Positions 46,601 through 58,737 of a DNA stretch of 64,000 bases are shown piece after piece. Numbering within the stretch: the stretch's first letter is position 1; each line of letters starts with the position of its first letter. Made by a program: the position numbers and the translations under genes. Source of the DNA: Tausonia pullulans (taxonomy: Eukaryota > Basidiomycota > Tremellomycetes > Cystofilobasidiales > Mrakiaceae); contig OX637639.1 of assembly GCA_951802195.1 (NCBI GenBank), positions 384,501 through 448,500 on the forward strand, written 5' to 3'. The notes beneath the pieces are model-generated. The model did not search any database. It saw only the letters and a program-made list of their open reading frames with translations, and was not told where the DNA came from.

Positions 46601-49600
46601 TCATGGTCTTTGTTCACGCCCGAAAAGAGACGGTCAAGTCTGGTCTCACGATTCATGAGCAGGCCCAGAAGGAAGGCAATGCCGCCGACTTTGACTGCTC
46701 CGACAACCCGAGGTGGGAACAGTTCCGCCGGGACATCGGCATGACGAGCAAGAACAAGGAGATGAAGCAACTTTTCGAGTATGGCATCGGCATTCACCAC
46801 GCCGGTATGCTCCGGAGCGATCGCAACTTGACCGAGCGGGCGTTCGAGACGGGAGCACTCAAGGTGCGTACGCGCGCCTCACTCGTTCGTCTGTACTGGG
46901 TTGACCTTGTATTCAATAGGTCCTCTGCTGCACGGCGACTCTGGCTTGGGGTGTCAACTTGCCGGCGCACGCAGTTGTTATCAAGGGGACGCAGGTCTAC
47001 GATGCGTCGGCCGGGAAATTCCAGGATCTCTCGATTTTGGACGTCTTGCAGGTGCGTTCGCTCTTCTCGGTTGTCTTGCGGTTGTCACTTACTGGGATTG
47101 CTTGCCCGCATCAGATCTTTGGTCGTGCTGGACGTCCTGGGTACGAGACGAGCGGAGTTGGCTTCATCTGCACTTCGCACGACAAGGTGTGTTGCTGCCA
47201 GCTGGTCATTCTGGTAGCGTCTTGAATCTGACAAGAACTCGTCCACCAGCTCGATCACTACCTCGACATGGTCCTCTCCCAGCACCCAATTGAGTCCCAG
47301 TTTGTCGCGGGCATGATAGACTCGATGAACGCCGAGATTGCACTCGGTACGATCACCAACATCAGCGAAGCCGTCCAGTGGATGGGCTACACCTACCTCT
47401 TCGTCCGCATGAAGAAGAACCCCTTCAATGTTAGTTACCACCTTTCTTCCTTGGCCTGTCCTTTGAAAGACCACATGTGCTGACTTGCCTCTCTCGTCAG
47501 TACGGTATGCCTCACGATGTGACCCTCGACGACCCCCAGCTTGGCAACAAGCGGAACCAGCTTGTCCAACTTGCGGCGCGCAAGCTTGTGGCGGCCAAGA
47601 TGATTGAATTTTCACCCGAGACGGGCAAGATGGCCGTCACGGACCTCGGCCGCATCGCGGCGAAGTACTGTGAGTTGAATTGTGCTTGAAGGTGGAGCCT
47701 CCTCGACTAACGTGTCATTACAGATATCCGGGTGGAGAGCGTCGAAATTTACAACCAAGAGTTCAAGCCACGGATGACCGAGGCCGACGTCCTGGGCATG
47801 CTGAGCATGAGCACCGAGGTCCGTCGTCCGCACGTACGAATAACAGACAATGCAAGACGCTGACGACAAACTTGCACTTGCACCCGTTCACAGTTTGATC
47901 AGATCCAGGTCCGCGAGACAGAGCTTCCTGAGCTCAAGGGGTTTGAGGAGGTCATCCCCTGCCAAGTCAAGGGGGGCACGGATACCAGTCAGGGCAAGGT
48001 CAACATTCTCCTCCAGGCCTACATCTCCAAGGCCTTCATCGAAGACTTTGCGCTCGTTTCGGACACCAACTACGTTGCCCAGGTAAGTGCACGCCAATAC
48101 AGAGCGTCCCAAGCAGCTGGCTAATCGCCCGCCTACCTTTTCCTTAGAATGCCGGCCGCATCGTCCGCGCGCTTCTCGAGATATCTATCAGTCGACGCTG
48201 GGCCGGCACGAGCGCAGTCATCATGTCGCTTAGCAAGGCGATCGAGAAGCGGATGTGGCCCTTCGACCATCCAATGACGCAGTTCCCGCTCTCGCGCGAC
48301 CTCCTCTTCAACCTCCAGCGACACGCCGACGAGGTCCTCATCCCTGACCTCGCGGCTTCCAACGCCGAGGACCTTGGCCAGCTCATCCATATGAACCACA
48401 TCCACGGCGCCGCGCTCCTCGCCGCCGCCCGCCAGTTCCCGACCATCAGCATCCGGTACAAGCTCCTCCCGCTGAGCCAGGACCTCCTCAAGATTCGAGT
48501 CGACCTCGAGCGCGAGTTCGACTGGGACACCAAGAATCACGGCCACTCTGAGCCCTTTTGGGTCTGGGTCGAGGACCATCAGGGCGTATCCATCCTCCAG
48601 TGGGCGAGTGTGCTTTTCAGGCCGAGTACAGAGGTTATCCACCTCGAGTTCATTGTTCCCGTTCGAGCGGCCGAGCGCGTTCCGTTCGTCACGATTCGGA
48701 CGCAGTCGGATCGTTGGATGGGCGCTGAGGACGCCGCCGAAGTATCGTTTGAGGACCTCATTATGCCTGTCCACGAGGATACGCATACGCCGCTCCTCGA
48801 CCTGCCGTACCTTCAGCTCTCGGCGCTCGGGGATGAGCGCCTCCAGGCGATCTATTCGGGCCATATTGCCGCATTCAACGCGATCCAGACGCAGGCGTTC
48901 TGGTCGGCTTATAAGTCACAGGAGAACCTGCTTGTCTGCGCCCCCGGCGCGTCGGGCAAGTCGCTCATCGGCGAACTGGGGATCTGGTGAGGGCCCGCTT
49001 CATCAAGGACTCTGTTTTAATTCGATATGCTGACCATCTTCTCATGCAGGAACACGTTCCACTGCGACCCGGACGCTAAGATCCTCATCGTTTGCCCGGA
49101 CCGGCACCTCGCCCGCGAGATGGCCTTCCGGCTTCGCTCGACATTTGCGGCCCCAATGAAGGTCTCCTTCCCGCTCCTCCTGACGTCGGCCGACTTCCAG
49201 AAGACGCCCGCCCGCTCAGTCGCGGTCACCTTCCCGGGAGCCATTCTCGGCGCGTTCGAGCAGACACAGCTCGACGCCTACGTCCGCACGCTCTCCCTTC
49301 TCGTCGCCGACGCGCTTCACCTTCTGAACGATTACCTTGAACTCGCCCTCTCGCGGCTGCTCGCGGCCGCTAAGCCTGCCGAGGTCCGCGTCGTCGGCTT
49401 GAGCGCGCCACTCAACGACCCCATCGACCTCGGCAGCTGGCTCGGCGTCGACCCGCTCTCGATCATCAGCTTCAAGCCTAAGGACCGGGGCACGCCCCTT
49501 GTGTCATCGCTCCAGACGTTTACGCTCCCTTACTCCCCTATCCTCCTCAAGGCCATGTCCAAGCCCGTCTTTGACGCTATCGTCGGGTCCGGGCCCGACA

Positions 49601-50595
49601 CACCGGCGATCGTCTTTGTCCCCTCACGGTCTCAGTGCCTGCCCGTCGTCAACGACCTTATCACCCAAGCGGGCACCCAGCTTTCGATCAACGGCTTCCT
49701 CGGGACGACCCCTGAAGAACTCGAGCCCTACCTCGGCCAAATCCGCGACCGGGCTCTCGTCGACCCGCTCCTCCACGGGATCGGCATCTTCCATGAGAAG
49801 CTCACACCAGGAGATCTCTCGCTTGTCCTCGAGCTCTTTGCAAGCGGCATCGTCCGCGTGCTCGTCGTCCCCAGAGAGGCGTGCTGGACGCTCCCGCTAC
49901 GCGCGCCGACGGTCGTGGTGATGGGCACGCAATACACCCTGCAGTCCCGGCCGTCGTGGGCAGCTGGACCTGCCGCCGGGCCTGGCGGCTCGGACCGGCA
50001 GACGTGCAACTACAGCCTGCAGGAGCTCTTCCAGATGCAGTCGTTCGCCGTCCAGCCGATGCCCTCCCCGAGCTCAGCCTCCTCCGTCGATCCGTCGTCG
50101 ACGACTCCGACGACCGGCCGGTTCCACCTTCTCTGCCAGGCCGAGCACCGCGAGGCGTTCGTCCGGTTCCTCGCCGACGGTCTCCCGCTCGAGTCGTCCC
50201 TGCACGAGGGCCGGGCCCCCCTCCTCCGACGGGTCGTCCAGGCCGAGCGGAGGAAGGACACGATCAAGACGCCCCAGGACGCGCTGGACCTGGTGGGGCA
50301 CACGTTCCTCGCGAGGAGGGCGAGGTCGAACCCGACGTACTACGGCGTCGCCGCCAGCTGGGACGGGACCGAGGACGCCGACGAGCCCCCGACGACGCCA
50401 GGCGGGGTCGAGGCTGTTCTCAGTCGCCTAGTGGACGAGGCGATGCTCGACGAGGACGCCTGGCTCCGGCGTCGGGCGGAGGAGGAAGAGGAGGCGGCTG
50501 CCGCGGGCGAGGGGTTGAGCAGCGTGCTCGACCTTGTCAAGGAGAAGGCGAAGGCGGCCCGTTATGTCCCCGGCAGTGCGCCCAGGGACGGCTGA
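43664..50595 (+). CDS. Slh1/ASCC3-type Ski2-like RNA helicase, apparently without the C-terminal Sec63 unit
   Basis: About 24 exons, 1,783 residues: 43664-43719, 43809-44039, 44125-44299, (44350-44355), 44482-44755, 44814-44941, 45005-45124, 45196-45208, 45269-45363, 45419-45497, 45566-45579, 45642-45858, 45929-46041, 46109-46301, 46371-46492, 46570-46863, 46920-47051, 47115-47186, 47250-47429, 47501-47669, 47724-47818, 47894-48082, 48148-48986, 49050-50595. The 6-nt exon is uncertain. Slh1 splits collided ribosomes in the ribosome quality trigger complex. Cassette 1 has APTGAGKTD (about 393), DEVHLLN (515), GLSATLPN (545), FGRAGRPGY (755) and a Sec63 unit (about 930-1210). Cassette 2 has APGASGKS (1254) but [10 protein letters not shown] in place of a DExH box. 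The protein ends soon after its winged-helix part. The intron after 46492 is GC-AG. Confidence 0.88.
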
Positions 50596-50840
50596 GATCT
50601 GAATGGCTGTATGCTTAAGGAAGAGTCACCAAGGGAGATCATGAGATGGGAGAGAGGCGTCGCCCAGTCATACCTGGGGGGACGAAGGATAAAGCATCAC
50701 CGAAAGAGAAAGAGGAAGAAAAGAAAGAAAGAATTTTTTTTTTTAAAAAAAAGGAGGAGACAATGGAGGCGGGGGGCGGGCGGGGGGGAGGGGGGAGGGG
50801 GGGGGGGGGGGAACGACATGCGAATGGGTCGGTTTCCCTT
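50596..50840. other. Short intergenic with T, A and G homopolymers
   Basis: This stretch lies between the convergent Slh1- and Itc1-type genes. It holds about 11 T followed by 8 A (50734-50752), then G runs near 50772-50811. The A/T block may serve 3' end formation. Confidence 0.5.
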
Positions 50841-53800
50841 CTAGCGGAACACGGGAGGCTGCCAGACGCCAAAGCGGTTCCGATAGGTCATGCTTGGGTT
50901 GAAGCGCTGCAAAGAAAGCGTCAGGGAGGGGGAAACTGGCTAAGCGAGCGACAGGGCAGGAGAGCCACGTACCTGCTCGTGGCTCATCGTCTGGCGGGTC
51001 GAGCGACCGGGGACGTATTGCGCGCGGGCGATGGCGTCCTGGTGACGCTGCTCCGCTCCCGGAAGAAGGTAGGGCCACCAGCGGCGAAGCTCGGCGCCGA
51101 GCTTGGTCTCGCGGTAGCCCTTGGGGTTGAGCCACTCCAGGAAGGCGGCGATCTGGGGGAAGCCAAAGTCAGCGAAGATGTAGACAGAGAAGAGAAAGGG
51201 AAGGGCTCACGTCGCTCGGCTCCTCGTACACGGCCCACTCGCCCTCGGCGAGCCGACCGTCCTCGCCCTCCTCCTTGAGCCGCCTCTCCCGGATCTCTTC
51301 CTCCGAGACGTCGCACTTCTTCGCTACCCTCTGCCTGTCGGCCTCCGTCCCTCCCTGGATGTAGAGCCTCCCCGTGCCATAGAGGGGGGGCACCGCTGCC
51401 ACTCCCGGCCCCCCTGCCTGTCCCTTCTTTAGTCCCCCTCCTCCACTTATCTCCCCCGGAGCCGGCGCCCCTCCATCCATCTGCTCCTCGAGCACAAGAC
51501 ACGCCGCTCCAGCGCCATCCAACCACCAGACCCGGTTGAAGAACCGATCCATCCCGAGCGGGCGAGCGCGCGGGATTCCAGCCTGTCGACGGAAGGCCCT
51601 CTCGAGGGCCGCTTCCCGGACGGCGAGGACGGCGTCGTCCTCGGTGAGTTGGGCGAGGCGGGCGCGATCCTTCTTTGAGAGAGGAGGCGCAGCGGTGACC
51701 GGCTCGTCGTCGTCCCCGGTCGGCTTGCCGTCCTCCTCCGTCTTGGACTGAGTGGTAGAGACGGCAGCGGCCGTCGCGGCCGCCTGCTTCTGGAGAAGCG
51801 CAACCTTCCGGCTTGAGGGAGGGCGGATGGCGCCTCCCGCGCCCGTGTCGCCCGTGGTAGAGGTGGGCGCGGAGGGAGGGTGCTCCGATTCCCCCGGCTC
51901 CGAGAGGCCGTCGAGCTGGTCCGATTCGCCGTCACCGTTCAGATCCGACGGGCGGACGGAAGAAGACGCAACGGAGAGGGTGTCGTCCGGGTCGTCGAGA
52001 GCCATCAAGGTGTCGTCGCCGTTGACAGAGGATGGCGGAGCGATGGCCGCCGGGACGGTCGCTAGGGTTGCCGTGTTTTTCAATCCGCTGCTGGCGGGTT
52101 TGTCGGTCGTCGTCTTGCCGGGTCCTCCCTCGGCGGGGTGGGAAGGAGACGGCGGCTCAAGGGCAGCCTTCTCCTCGGCGCTAGGCGAGCGAAGGAGAAG
52201 AGATCATCAGCCTCAAATTCAACGCCTCAACCCAACCAACAAGGGGAAACACTCACATCTTCTTCCTCTCCCTCCTCACCTCCTGCGTCTCGTTCCTCAC
52301 CCTTGTCAAAGCGTTCGTGCTCTCCTCCATATCATCCCTGCATACCTTCGTCTGGACGGCCAGCTCGGTCAAAAAAGCGACGCACTCGAGGCGGAGCGAG
52401 GCGGGGAGTGAGAGGTACCGTTCCATCGGATGGGCGACGCGGATCAAGGGGTGAAGTGGGGGGAGGGGGATGTTGGGGGTGGTGGTGCTAGTGGGCTTCT
52501 CTGAGGGCTGCTGGGCCTCGAACTCGGCGAGGTCGTCCGTCTCCATTGGAGTGGGGCCCGTGGTGGTGCCGTTAGGGGTCAAACCCGCTGGAGGAGGCGA
52601 CGAGACAGGCTCGTCATTGACGACCGCCCACGAGGGTCCCTCGTCGTCGGACGAGTCGTCGTCGACAACGACGGCGGCGGAAGCAGGGGCAGCAGGAGCA
52701 GGAGCAGAAACAGGAGAGGCCGCCGTAGGCGTCGTCGGGATGGGCTCTGAATCCATACGCGCCGAGGGTGCCGGCATCGACGGGTCGACATCGACGAACA
52801 GCAAGTGGGCCAAGCAATCCAGCAGCCTCGGGAACGTCTGCATCGTCGCCCTCTCTGCCAAGCAACCCACCAGGCAATCCTCCCATCCAGCACGCTGGTC
52901 CTGTCCGTTCAGCAGACCCGTGGTGGACCATCCTTCCCCGATGCGACGAGCCTCATGGAGGACGCGAGCTTCGGTGAGACCGTGAGGACCCTCCCAGGGC
53001 GCATCACTGATCTCGCTTTCGTTGTCTTCCCTCAGTTGGTCCTCGGCATTGTTTTTGCGGTGAGAGGAGGCATAGCCAAACGTGCCCAACGGACGGACGT
53101 CAACCGGGTCGTCCATGATCGTGTTGAGGAGGCATCCGTGAATTTCAAGCAAGAGCGGGTTCGGCGGATCCGCGAGCACGTGGTAAAAAATGCCTTCGAA
53201 TGCGTCGAGCGTAAAGGGCGAGAGGGCGAGCGAGCGACCGAGCGCGTTGAGGCACGTCCACGTTGTGAGGAAGGTCTCGAAGAGCTCGCCGAAGGGAAGG
53301 GCTTTGGATGCGAGGGGGCGTTGGAGACGGCGGCCGGCCTTGACCTCGCGGGTCGAGATATCGCAGAGAAAGTCTAAAGGAGGGGGGAGTTAGCATATGT
53401 GTGTGTGTGTGTGTGTGTGTCTTTGAGGGTGTGCATAAGGAGGAACACGACCAAGGGGAGGACTCACCCTCAGCCGGGTACTTCACGGGCTTCTTTCTCG
53501 TCAGGAACATCGACTTGCCCTCCTCCCCATTCTCGCCTGCGACCTTTCTTCGCTTGCCCATTGGCTGTCCACCTCCTTCCTCCGCTCCTCCGTCCCCACC
53601 AGCACCTCTCCGTCTCCGTCGCTTCCCTCCCTCCTCTCCGTCCCCCTCCCCAGCTTCGCCACCGTCCCCCTCCGCCCCTGGTACCGGTACCGGCGCCGGT
53701 TTTCTTCGCTTGTCCCTCGCATCCGTCTGAAGCCTCATCACCTCCTCCTTCCTCTCCATCGTCATTTCCCTCGGCAACCTATACTTCTCCGCCAACGCTG

Positions 53801-55722
53801 GCTTGACGACCCAAGGGCTCGCGAGCGCCGCATCGCGATCGAGACAGTCGCGGAGGAACCGACGGAGGATCGTTTTGCTAAAGGAGAGTCGGTCCCGTGT
53901 GAGGGTGGAGGGAGGGACGTCGATGAGGGTTGAGCCGTACTTCCTTCGGTCGTCATCGTTGTCGTCGTCGTTGTCCGAACTCTCCTCCTCGCTGTCCTCC
54001 CCCTCGTCGTCGTCGTCGTCGTTGTCGTTGTCGTCGTCGTCGTCGTCGCTCTCCCCATCGCCAGCCTTGCCCTTCCCCCGCTTCCTTTTCCTCGTGGGCT
54101 TCTTCTTCGGCTTCCTCTTCTTCCTCACCCACTCCTCCGCCAGCTGGATCCGATACACATACTCCGCCGGGTCGTCCATCTGGTCCGCCACCTCCTGCGA
54201 CAGGTCCAAGTCCGTCCCGACGCGATGAGCATCGACGCCGTCGGTTCCTCCTGCTCCTCCTCCACCACCCCCCGTGGTCGGGCCGGGCGCCTTTGGAGGC
54301 GCGGGGAGGAGGAGAGGCGGCGGTGGCGTGAGCGAATCGGACCGCGCGGAGGCGGGCGTGAGTGGCGAGGAGGGGAGATGGGGCTGTTGCCCCGAGGCCG
54401 ACGTCGTGGGGGGTGGGGTCATGCGAGTCCCAGTCCCGGGGGCGGCAGCCGCCGCCGGGACGGTGGTGGTCGTGGGTTTGAAGCAATGGACGATCCGGGC
54501 GTGGTACTTGTCGCCTTTGAACTCGACGTAGAGTTCTGTCGTACCCTCAGTCGTGATCAGCGAGGGATCCAAAGAGAGGAGAAGAGAGTGTGGGGGAGCA
54601 GGGGGGGGGGGAGCAGGGGCAGCGACTCACTCTCCCCTGGAAAGAACCGATTCGAGAACCGATCGTGGACCGCATCTGTCAAGCTATCGATCCTCCCGAT
54701 CGTTTCTGCCGTCACAGACACACACCCACACACCCATCAGCCCTTTCGTTCCCCCTTCCTCCGCATTTTTCCTTTCTCTCTCTCTTGTGTTCTCTAGGTA
54801 CTCACGGAATTGCACGCTTCTCAGCACAGCCGCCTTGAGCGCCTCGGGGATCCGGGCGTGCAAGGCCCGCTGGTCGTCCTTCTCCGATTGGAGGGCGTCG
54901 AAAAAGGTGAGGTTCTCTTCGAGGGTTGCTTCGCAGGTGAAGACTGGACAGCAGGGAGGGACGTTAGATTTTGGGGGAAGGGGGGGAGGGGGGGGGTTGG
55001 GGCGGGGAGAGAACGCGACGCGTTTTGGGCGCAGCACACGAACGGAAGACGCGGCTGGAGGGGGGGGGGGGGGAAGTGTGGGAGAGGGCGGACCTTTCTG
55101 GTTGTAGAACTCGATGCGGGTGGCGTAGGAGCTTTGATGGTGATCGACATGCGTGCCGAGGAAGAACGGGCGGGATGGGAGGAACGGCACAAGACAGGGG
55201 AGAGAGAAGAGAGCCCGACGCGTCGACTCTAGTCAGCGGCGGAGCGAGGGGAAGGGGATCCTATCTCAACCCAACGACACGATCCCGGCGCCCCGTCCGT
55301 CCTCGCCCATCTCCCAGGGCACGCACACGCATGCACACGCGCGGAAGGGAGAGGACAGAGAGAGGACAGGAAGAGAGAGAGAGAGAGAGAGCAAGCGAGA
55401 CGGGCACGCACTCATAGTCGAGGAAGATCTCGCCCGTCTGCGCGAGGTAGAACACGTCCGGGTCGGGCTTCTTGGGCCCGGCTGGCCCACCGCCCGCGGC
55501 CGTCGTCGTCGCCGCTGCGGCACCTGAGGAGGACGCCGTCGACGTCGGGGGAGCAGCCGCGGGCGGGCCAGACGTCGTGGCGGGCGTGGGGGCCGAGGGC
55601 GGCTGAGCCGCCGCCGCCACCGACGCGGCAGCGGCGGGGTCCGTCGCGTCGGGAGCAGCAGCGGGGGCGGGAGGAGGCGGGACGTCCCGGTAGGCGACCT
55701 TCTTGCGCTGGACGAGGACCAT
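50841..55722 (-). CDS. ISWI chromatin-remodelling complex accessory subunit (Itc1/ACF1-type; WAC-DDT-WHIM)
   Basis: Nine exons, 55722-55412, 55131-55094, 54943-54806, 54675-54631, 54535-53468, 53373-52257, 52180-51211, 51152-50973, 50906-50841, give 1,310 residues. Itc1 partners the Isw2 ATPase and helps it bind DNA and space nucleosomes. The N-terminus MVLVQRKKVAYRDVPPPP matches the family start. The WAC domain covers about 92-195 (VFYLAQTGEIFLDYDSYATR, FTCEATLEENLTFFDAL, FFPGEKLYVEFKGDKYHARI). A Lys/Asp-rich region follows. The DDT domain is near 555-615 (LPFGELFETFLTTWTCLNAL). WHIM-type motifs come late (PLGMDRFFNRVWWLDG near 1115, then MTYRNRFGVWQPP at the end). No PHD finger or bromodomain is seen, as in yeast Itc1. 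One intron holds a (GT)n run. Confidence 0.88.
53398..53420. repeat. GT dinucleotide repeat in an Itc1-type gene intron
   Basis: About 11 GT units on the plus strand, lying within the intron 53467-53374. It is a likely length-variable microsatellite. Confidence 0.8.
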
Positions 55723-56316
55723 CGCGAGTCGGGCGGGGCGGGCAGGAGGGCGGGCGGGCAGGCAGGCCGACGGCGGAGAGTGGGCGGGGCGCTCAGTCGC
55801 TCAGTCGCTCGCTCGCTCGATCGACGGGGAGGCGGCGGCGGCGGGAGGGTGGATGGGCTCTCGGACGGGCGAGAGGGCAGGCGGAGGGGCCGGCCTGGCG
55901 GGGCGGGGCGACGAGAGGCAGGCGGACGGGAGGGAGACGGTCGGCGGGGCGAGGGGCGGGCGGGCGGGCGGCGGTCGAGGGGAGAAAGGCGAAAATGGGA
56001 GGGATGAGGAGACGGAGAGAGCGACGAGGAGGCAAAGACGGAGAGACGCGACGCGCGCCGTCGTCATCACTCAACGACACCCATCGCTCCCCCCCGGCAC
56101 CTCGAGAGCGACGGCCACGGCAGCCACAGCAGGCAGGGGCCGGAGAGATCGCGCGTGCAGACGGGAGAGGCCGGCCAGGGTCGGCTGGCGGGCACTCGGC
56201 CCGCTCGATGCGCACCGTCTCCTGTTCATTCCCCCTGGCAGCCCTTCTTCCATCTGCAGGTCCCCGCCCGAGCGGGCACAGTCGGCGGGGAAAAAAAATA
56301 ATCATGCCAAAAGTGT
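55723..56316. other. Intergenic, GC-rich promoter region of the Itc1-type gene
   Basis: About 600 bp between two minus-strand genes. GGCGGGC-type repeats fill 55735-55980. Frames are open only because of base composition. Confidence 0.5.
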
Positions 56317-58410
56317 TCATGTGCCATCGACCTCCATCGCCGTCGATTCCTCCGGCGCTGGCACCGAGGCTCCGTTCGTCCCGTTCGCCTCCCCCGCTGT
56401 CGCCTCGTTGGCAGCCGACGCTCCTACAGCGCTCAGCCCCTCCGCCACCACCAGCGGCGAGCCCGTCCCCACATCACGCCCCATCTCCTGCTCGCGCTCG
56501 ACAGCAGGCAGCCCCGTCCCCGCTGCCGGCGGCGGCTTGAGACCCTCCCCGGCGTCAGCGACGTCCTCCCAGATCCGAACGGGGAAGTCGCTCCCTCCGA
56601 GACAGCACGCAGCGATCCGGGGCTTGGTGGGGTGGGCCTGGCGGCGGTCGACGGGGGGGTGGGGTGTCAACAGGGCGTTCGGGACGGCAGAGGGGGGAAG
56701 GGGTCGGGAGGACTGACAGAGACGGAGACGACGGGATCTGGTTCGGAAAAGAGGACGTCCGTCAGCCATCGATGGGGTGAGGAGAAAGGCAAGAGGGCAA
56801 GCAAGGGTCCCAGGGCGACGACAACCCACCGTTGAAAGCCTTCAAGTCCAACACGACCTCCCGACTCTGGACGTCCCATCCCAAGATCCTCCCGTCCTCG
56901 CTTCCTCTCACGATCCAGCATTCCCCTCGCTCGCTTCCCTTCTTCCCCTTCGCCTTGCCCCCCTTCCCACCACCCCTCCGCTCAACGACAATCGCCTCGC
57001 ACCCCCATTTCTCACTCACCCACCCGCCCTTCTCAAAGGTCTTCACACATCGTGAGGTGTGGAAGTTCCAGAGCCTCGTCGTCGAGTCCAGCGTCGAACT
57101 CAGGAGGTACCTCCCGTTGGGCGAGAAGGAGACGTTCGAGAGAGGGACGGAGAGCTCGTGGACGAGGGTCTTGAGGCATTGGGCGGTGGAGGTGTCCCAT
57201 ATCCGGCTGGAGTACAGCGGATGGGGATGTGAGTGTGGGTGAGCTGAGCGTGGCCAGCAAGGGGAGAAGGGACGCACATGAGACCGTCCCACGAGCAGGA
57301 AACGAGTAGAGTGCCGTCGAGATTGAAGCCGACGCCGGAGACAGGATCGGAGTGCGCTGGGAGAGTGAGGAGTGTCTTGCCTGCGGAAGTTGGGAGGTCG
57401 TCAGCTGGCCGCCACACCGCACGGGATTAGGCCGGATGGGAAGGAGAAGGGAGGGAGAACAGAGATACGCTTGAGCTAGACCGTAGGGTTCCTCTCCCTC
57501 GGCCATCATCACTTGCAAGCGAACGACGGTGCGCAGTCGAACGGCCTTCGTCCGACTCGACGCGTCTCTCATCCGCTCTCGCAGATCCTCTTTCCCATCC
57601 CCTGCGCTCTCGCTCTTTCTCCCTCTCTCCACCCTCATCTCTCTACCACCCAGCCCTGACTCACCAGTTCTTACGTCCCATAACCAAACACACTCGTCCC
57701 TGCCGCCACTCGCCAGCAAGTTCCCCTGTGGGTTGAAAGCGAGACAGAGCACGGCGGCGCGATGTGCTCGAAGCGGGGCGTGGACGGGCTTCATCTGTAC
57801 GTTTTCCCGCGGAGAAGGGGTAGGTCAGGGTCAGTGTGAGAAAGGGAGAGAAGATGGATGGGATGAGCGAGGGAAGCGGGGCGACGGCGACACGCACGAG
57901 TGGGACCGACCACAGTCGGACGGTCGTGTCGTCCGAGGCGGACGCGAGAAACTGCGAGTCAGATGAGAACACGAGGTCGGAGATGCCTGGCCCAGGACCA
58001 TGCGAGTGTGAGTCAAGAGCGAGCGGGAGAGCATCGAGCCGAGCATGGAAGGCAAGGCGACGCAGCAAGACGACGGACCTCGCGTATGACCCTCGAGGGT
58101 GCCGAGATGGGCGGCCGTCTCAGCGTCCCTGTGAGGGGCAAGGAAGATTAGAATGGTTGCCTGGGCGAACGAGCGCCGCAACAACGATGGCAGGGGTTGG
58201 GTGAGTCGCGTCGCATCGGAACGGTACGAACCAGACGTTGATGAGGCCATCGGCGCCAGCGCTGGCGAGGTACTCGCCCGAGGGAGAGTATACAACGCTC
58301 GATACGGAGGCCGTATGACCAAGAAGGGTGTGCTTGAGCGTGTAGCCCATGTGGTGTCGATGGGGGGCGGCGGTCGAGGCCGTTTGGGAGAGGACAAGAG
58401 ACAGGCCCAT
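56317..58410 (-). CDS. WD40-repeat protein, COMPASS subunit Swd3/WDR5 type
   Basis: Eight exons, 58410-58232, 58128-58079, 57986-57898, 57794-57665, 57380-57278, 57206-56830, 56737-56718, 56637-56317, give 422 residues. WDR5/Swd3 is the propeller core of histone H3K4 methyltransferase complexes. Repeats are visible in order: [80 protein letters not shown], then [20 protein letters not shown] with [16 protein letters not shown]. The last blade needs a 20-nt exon (DPVVSVS joined to AHPTKPR). A Lys/Gly-rich insert sits in the sixth blade. A low-complexity C-terminal tail of about 80 residues is unlike animal WDR5. An alternative start lies 20 codons in. Confidence 0.83.
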
Positions 58411-58737
58411 CGGAACCCCGACGCGCCTCGCCGCTGAGCCGCTGGAGCCGCCGGCCTTGTGGCACTGCGCTGCGGCACTCGCTTCCCTTCGCCCCGGTCA
58501 GCCATCTCTGCTCGCTAGGAAACACGCCATCTCGCCAGAATGCCGACGTGGCCTTGTTTGGCTGCCGACGTGTGCCTTCGTGGCCGATGGGGTATGCGCA
58601 TGGACCCGAATTCCCTGCCCCAGCGGGCTCCCAGGCGCGTCTCGCCCTATGCCGAGACTGTTCTCTTTCCTGGTTCGCCTCGACCACCGCCAACGTCCTC
58701 ACACTTTCTTCCCTGCACGCCCCCACTCCCACATTCG
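58411..58737. promoter_or_regulatory. Divergent promoter region (WDR5-type / importin-9)
   Basis: About 330 bp between divergent starts. The 100 bp before the importin start is CT-rich. No specific site is certain. Confidence 0.4.

Noticed and set aside
48133-48864. 243-residue minus-strand frame
   Set aside because: It is antisense to a strongly coding exon of the Slh1-type helicase.
56777-57242. Plus-strand frames opposite the WD40 gene
   Set aside because: The WD40 repeats on the minus strand explain this interval; the plus frames are shadows.
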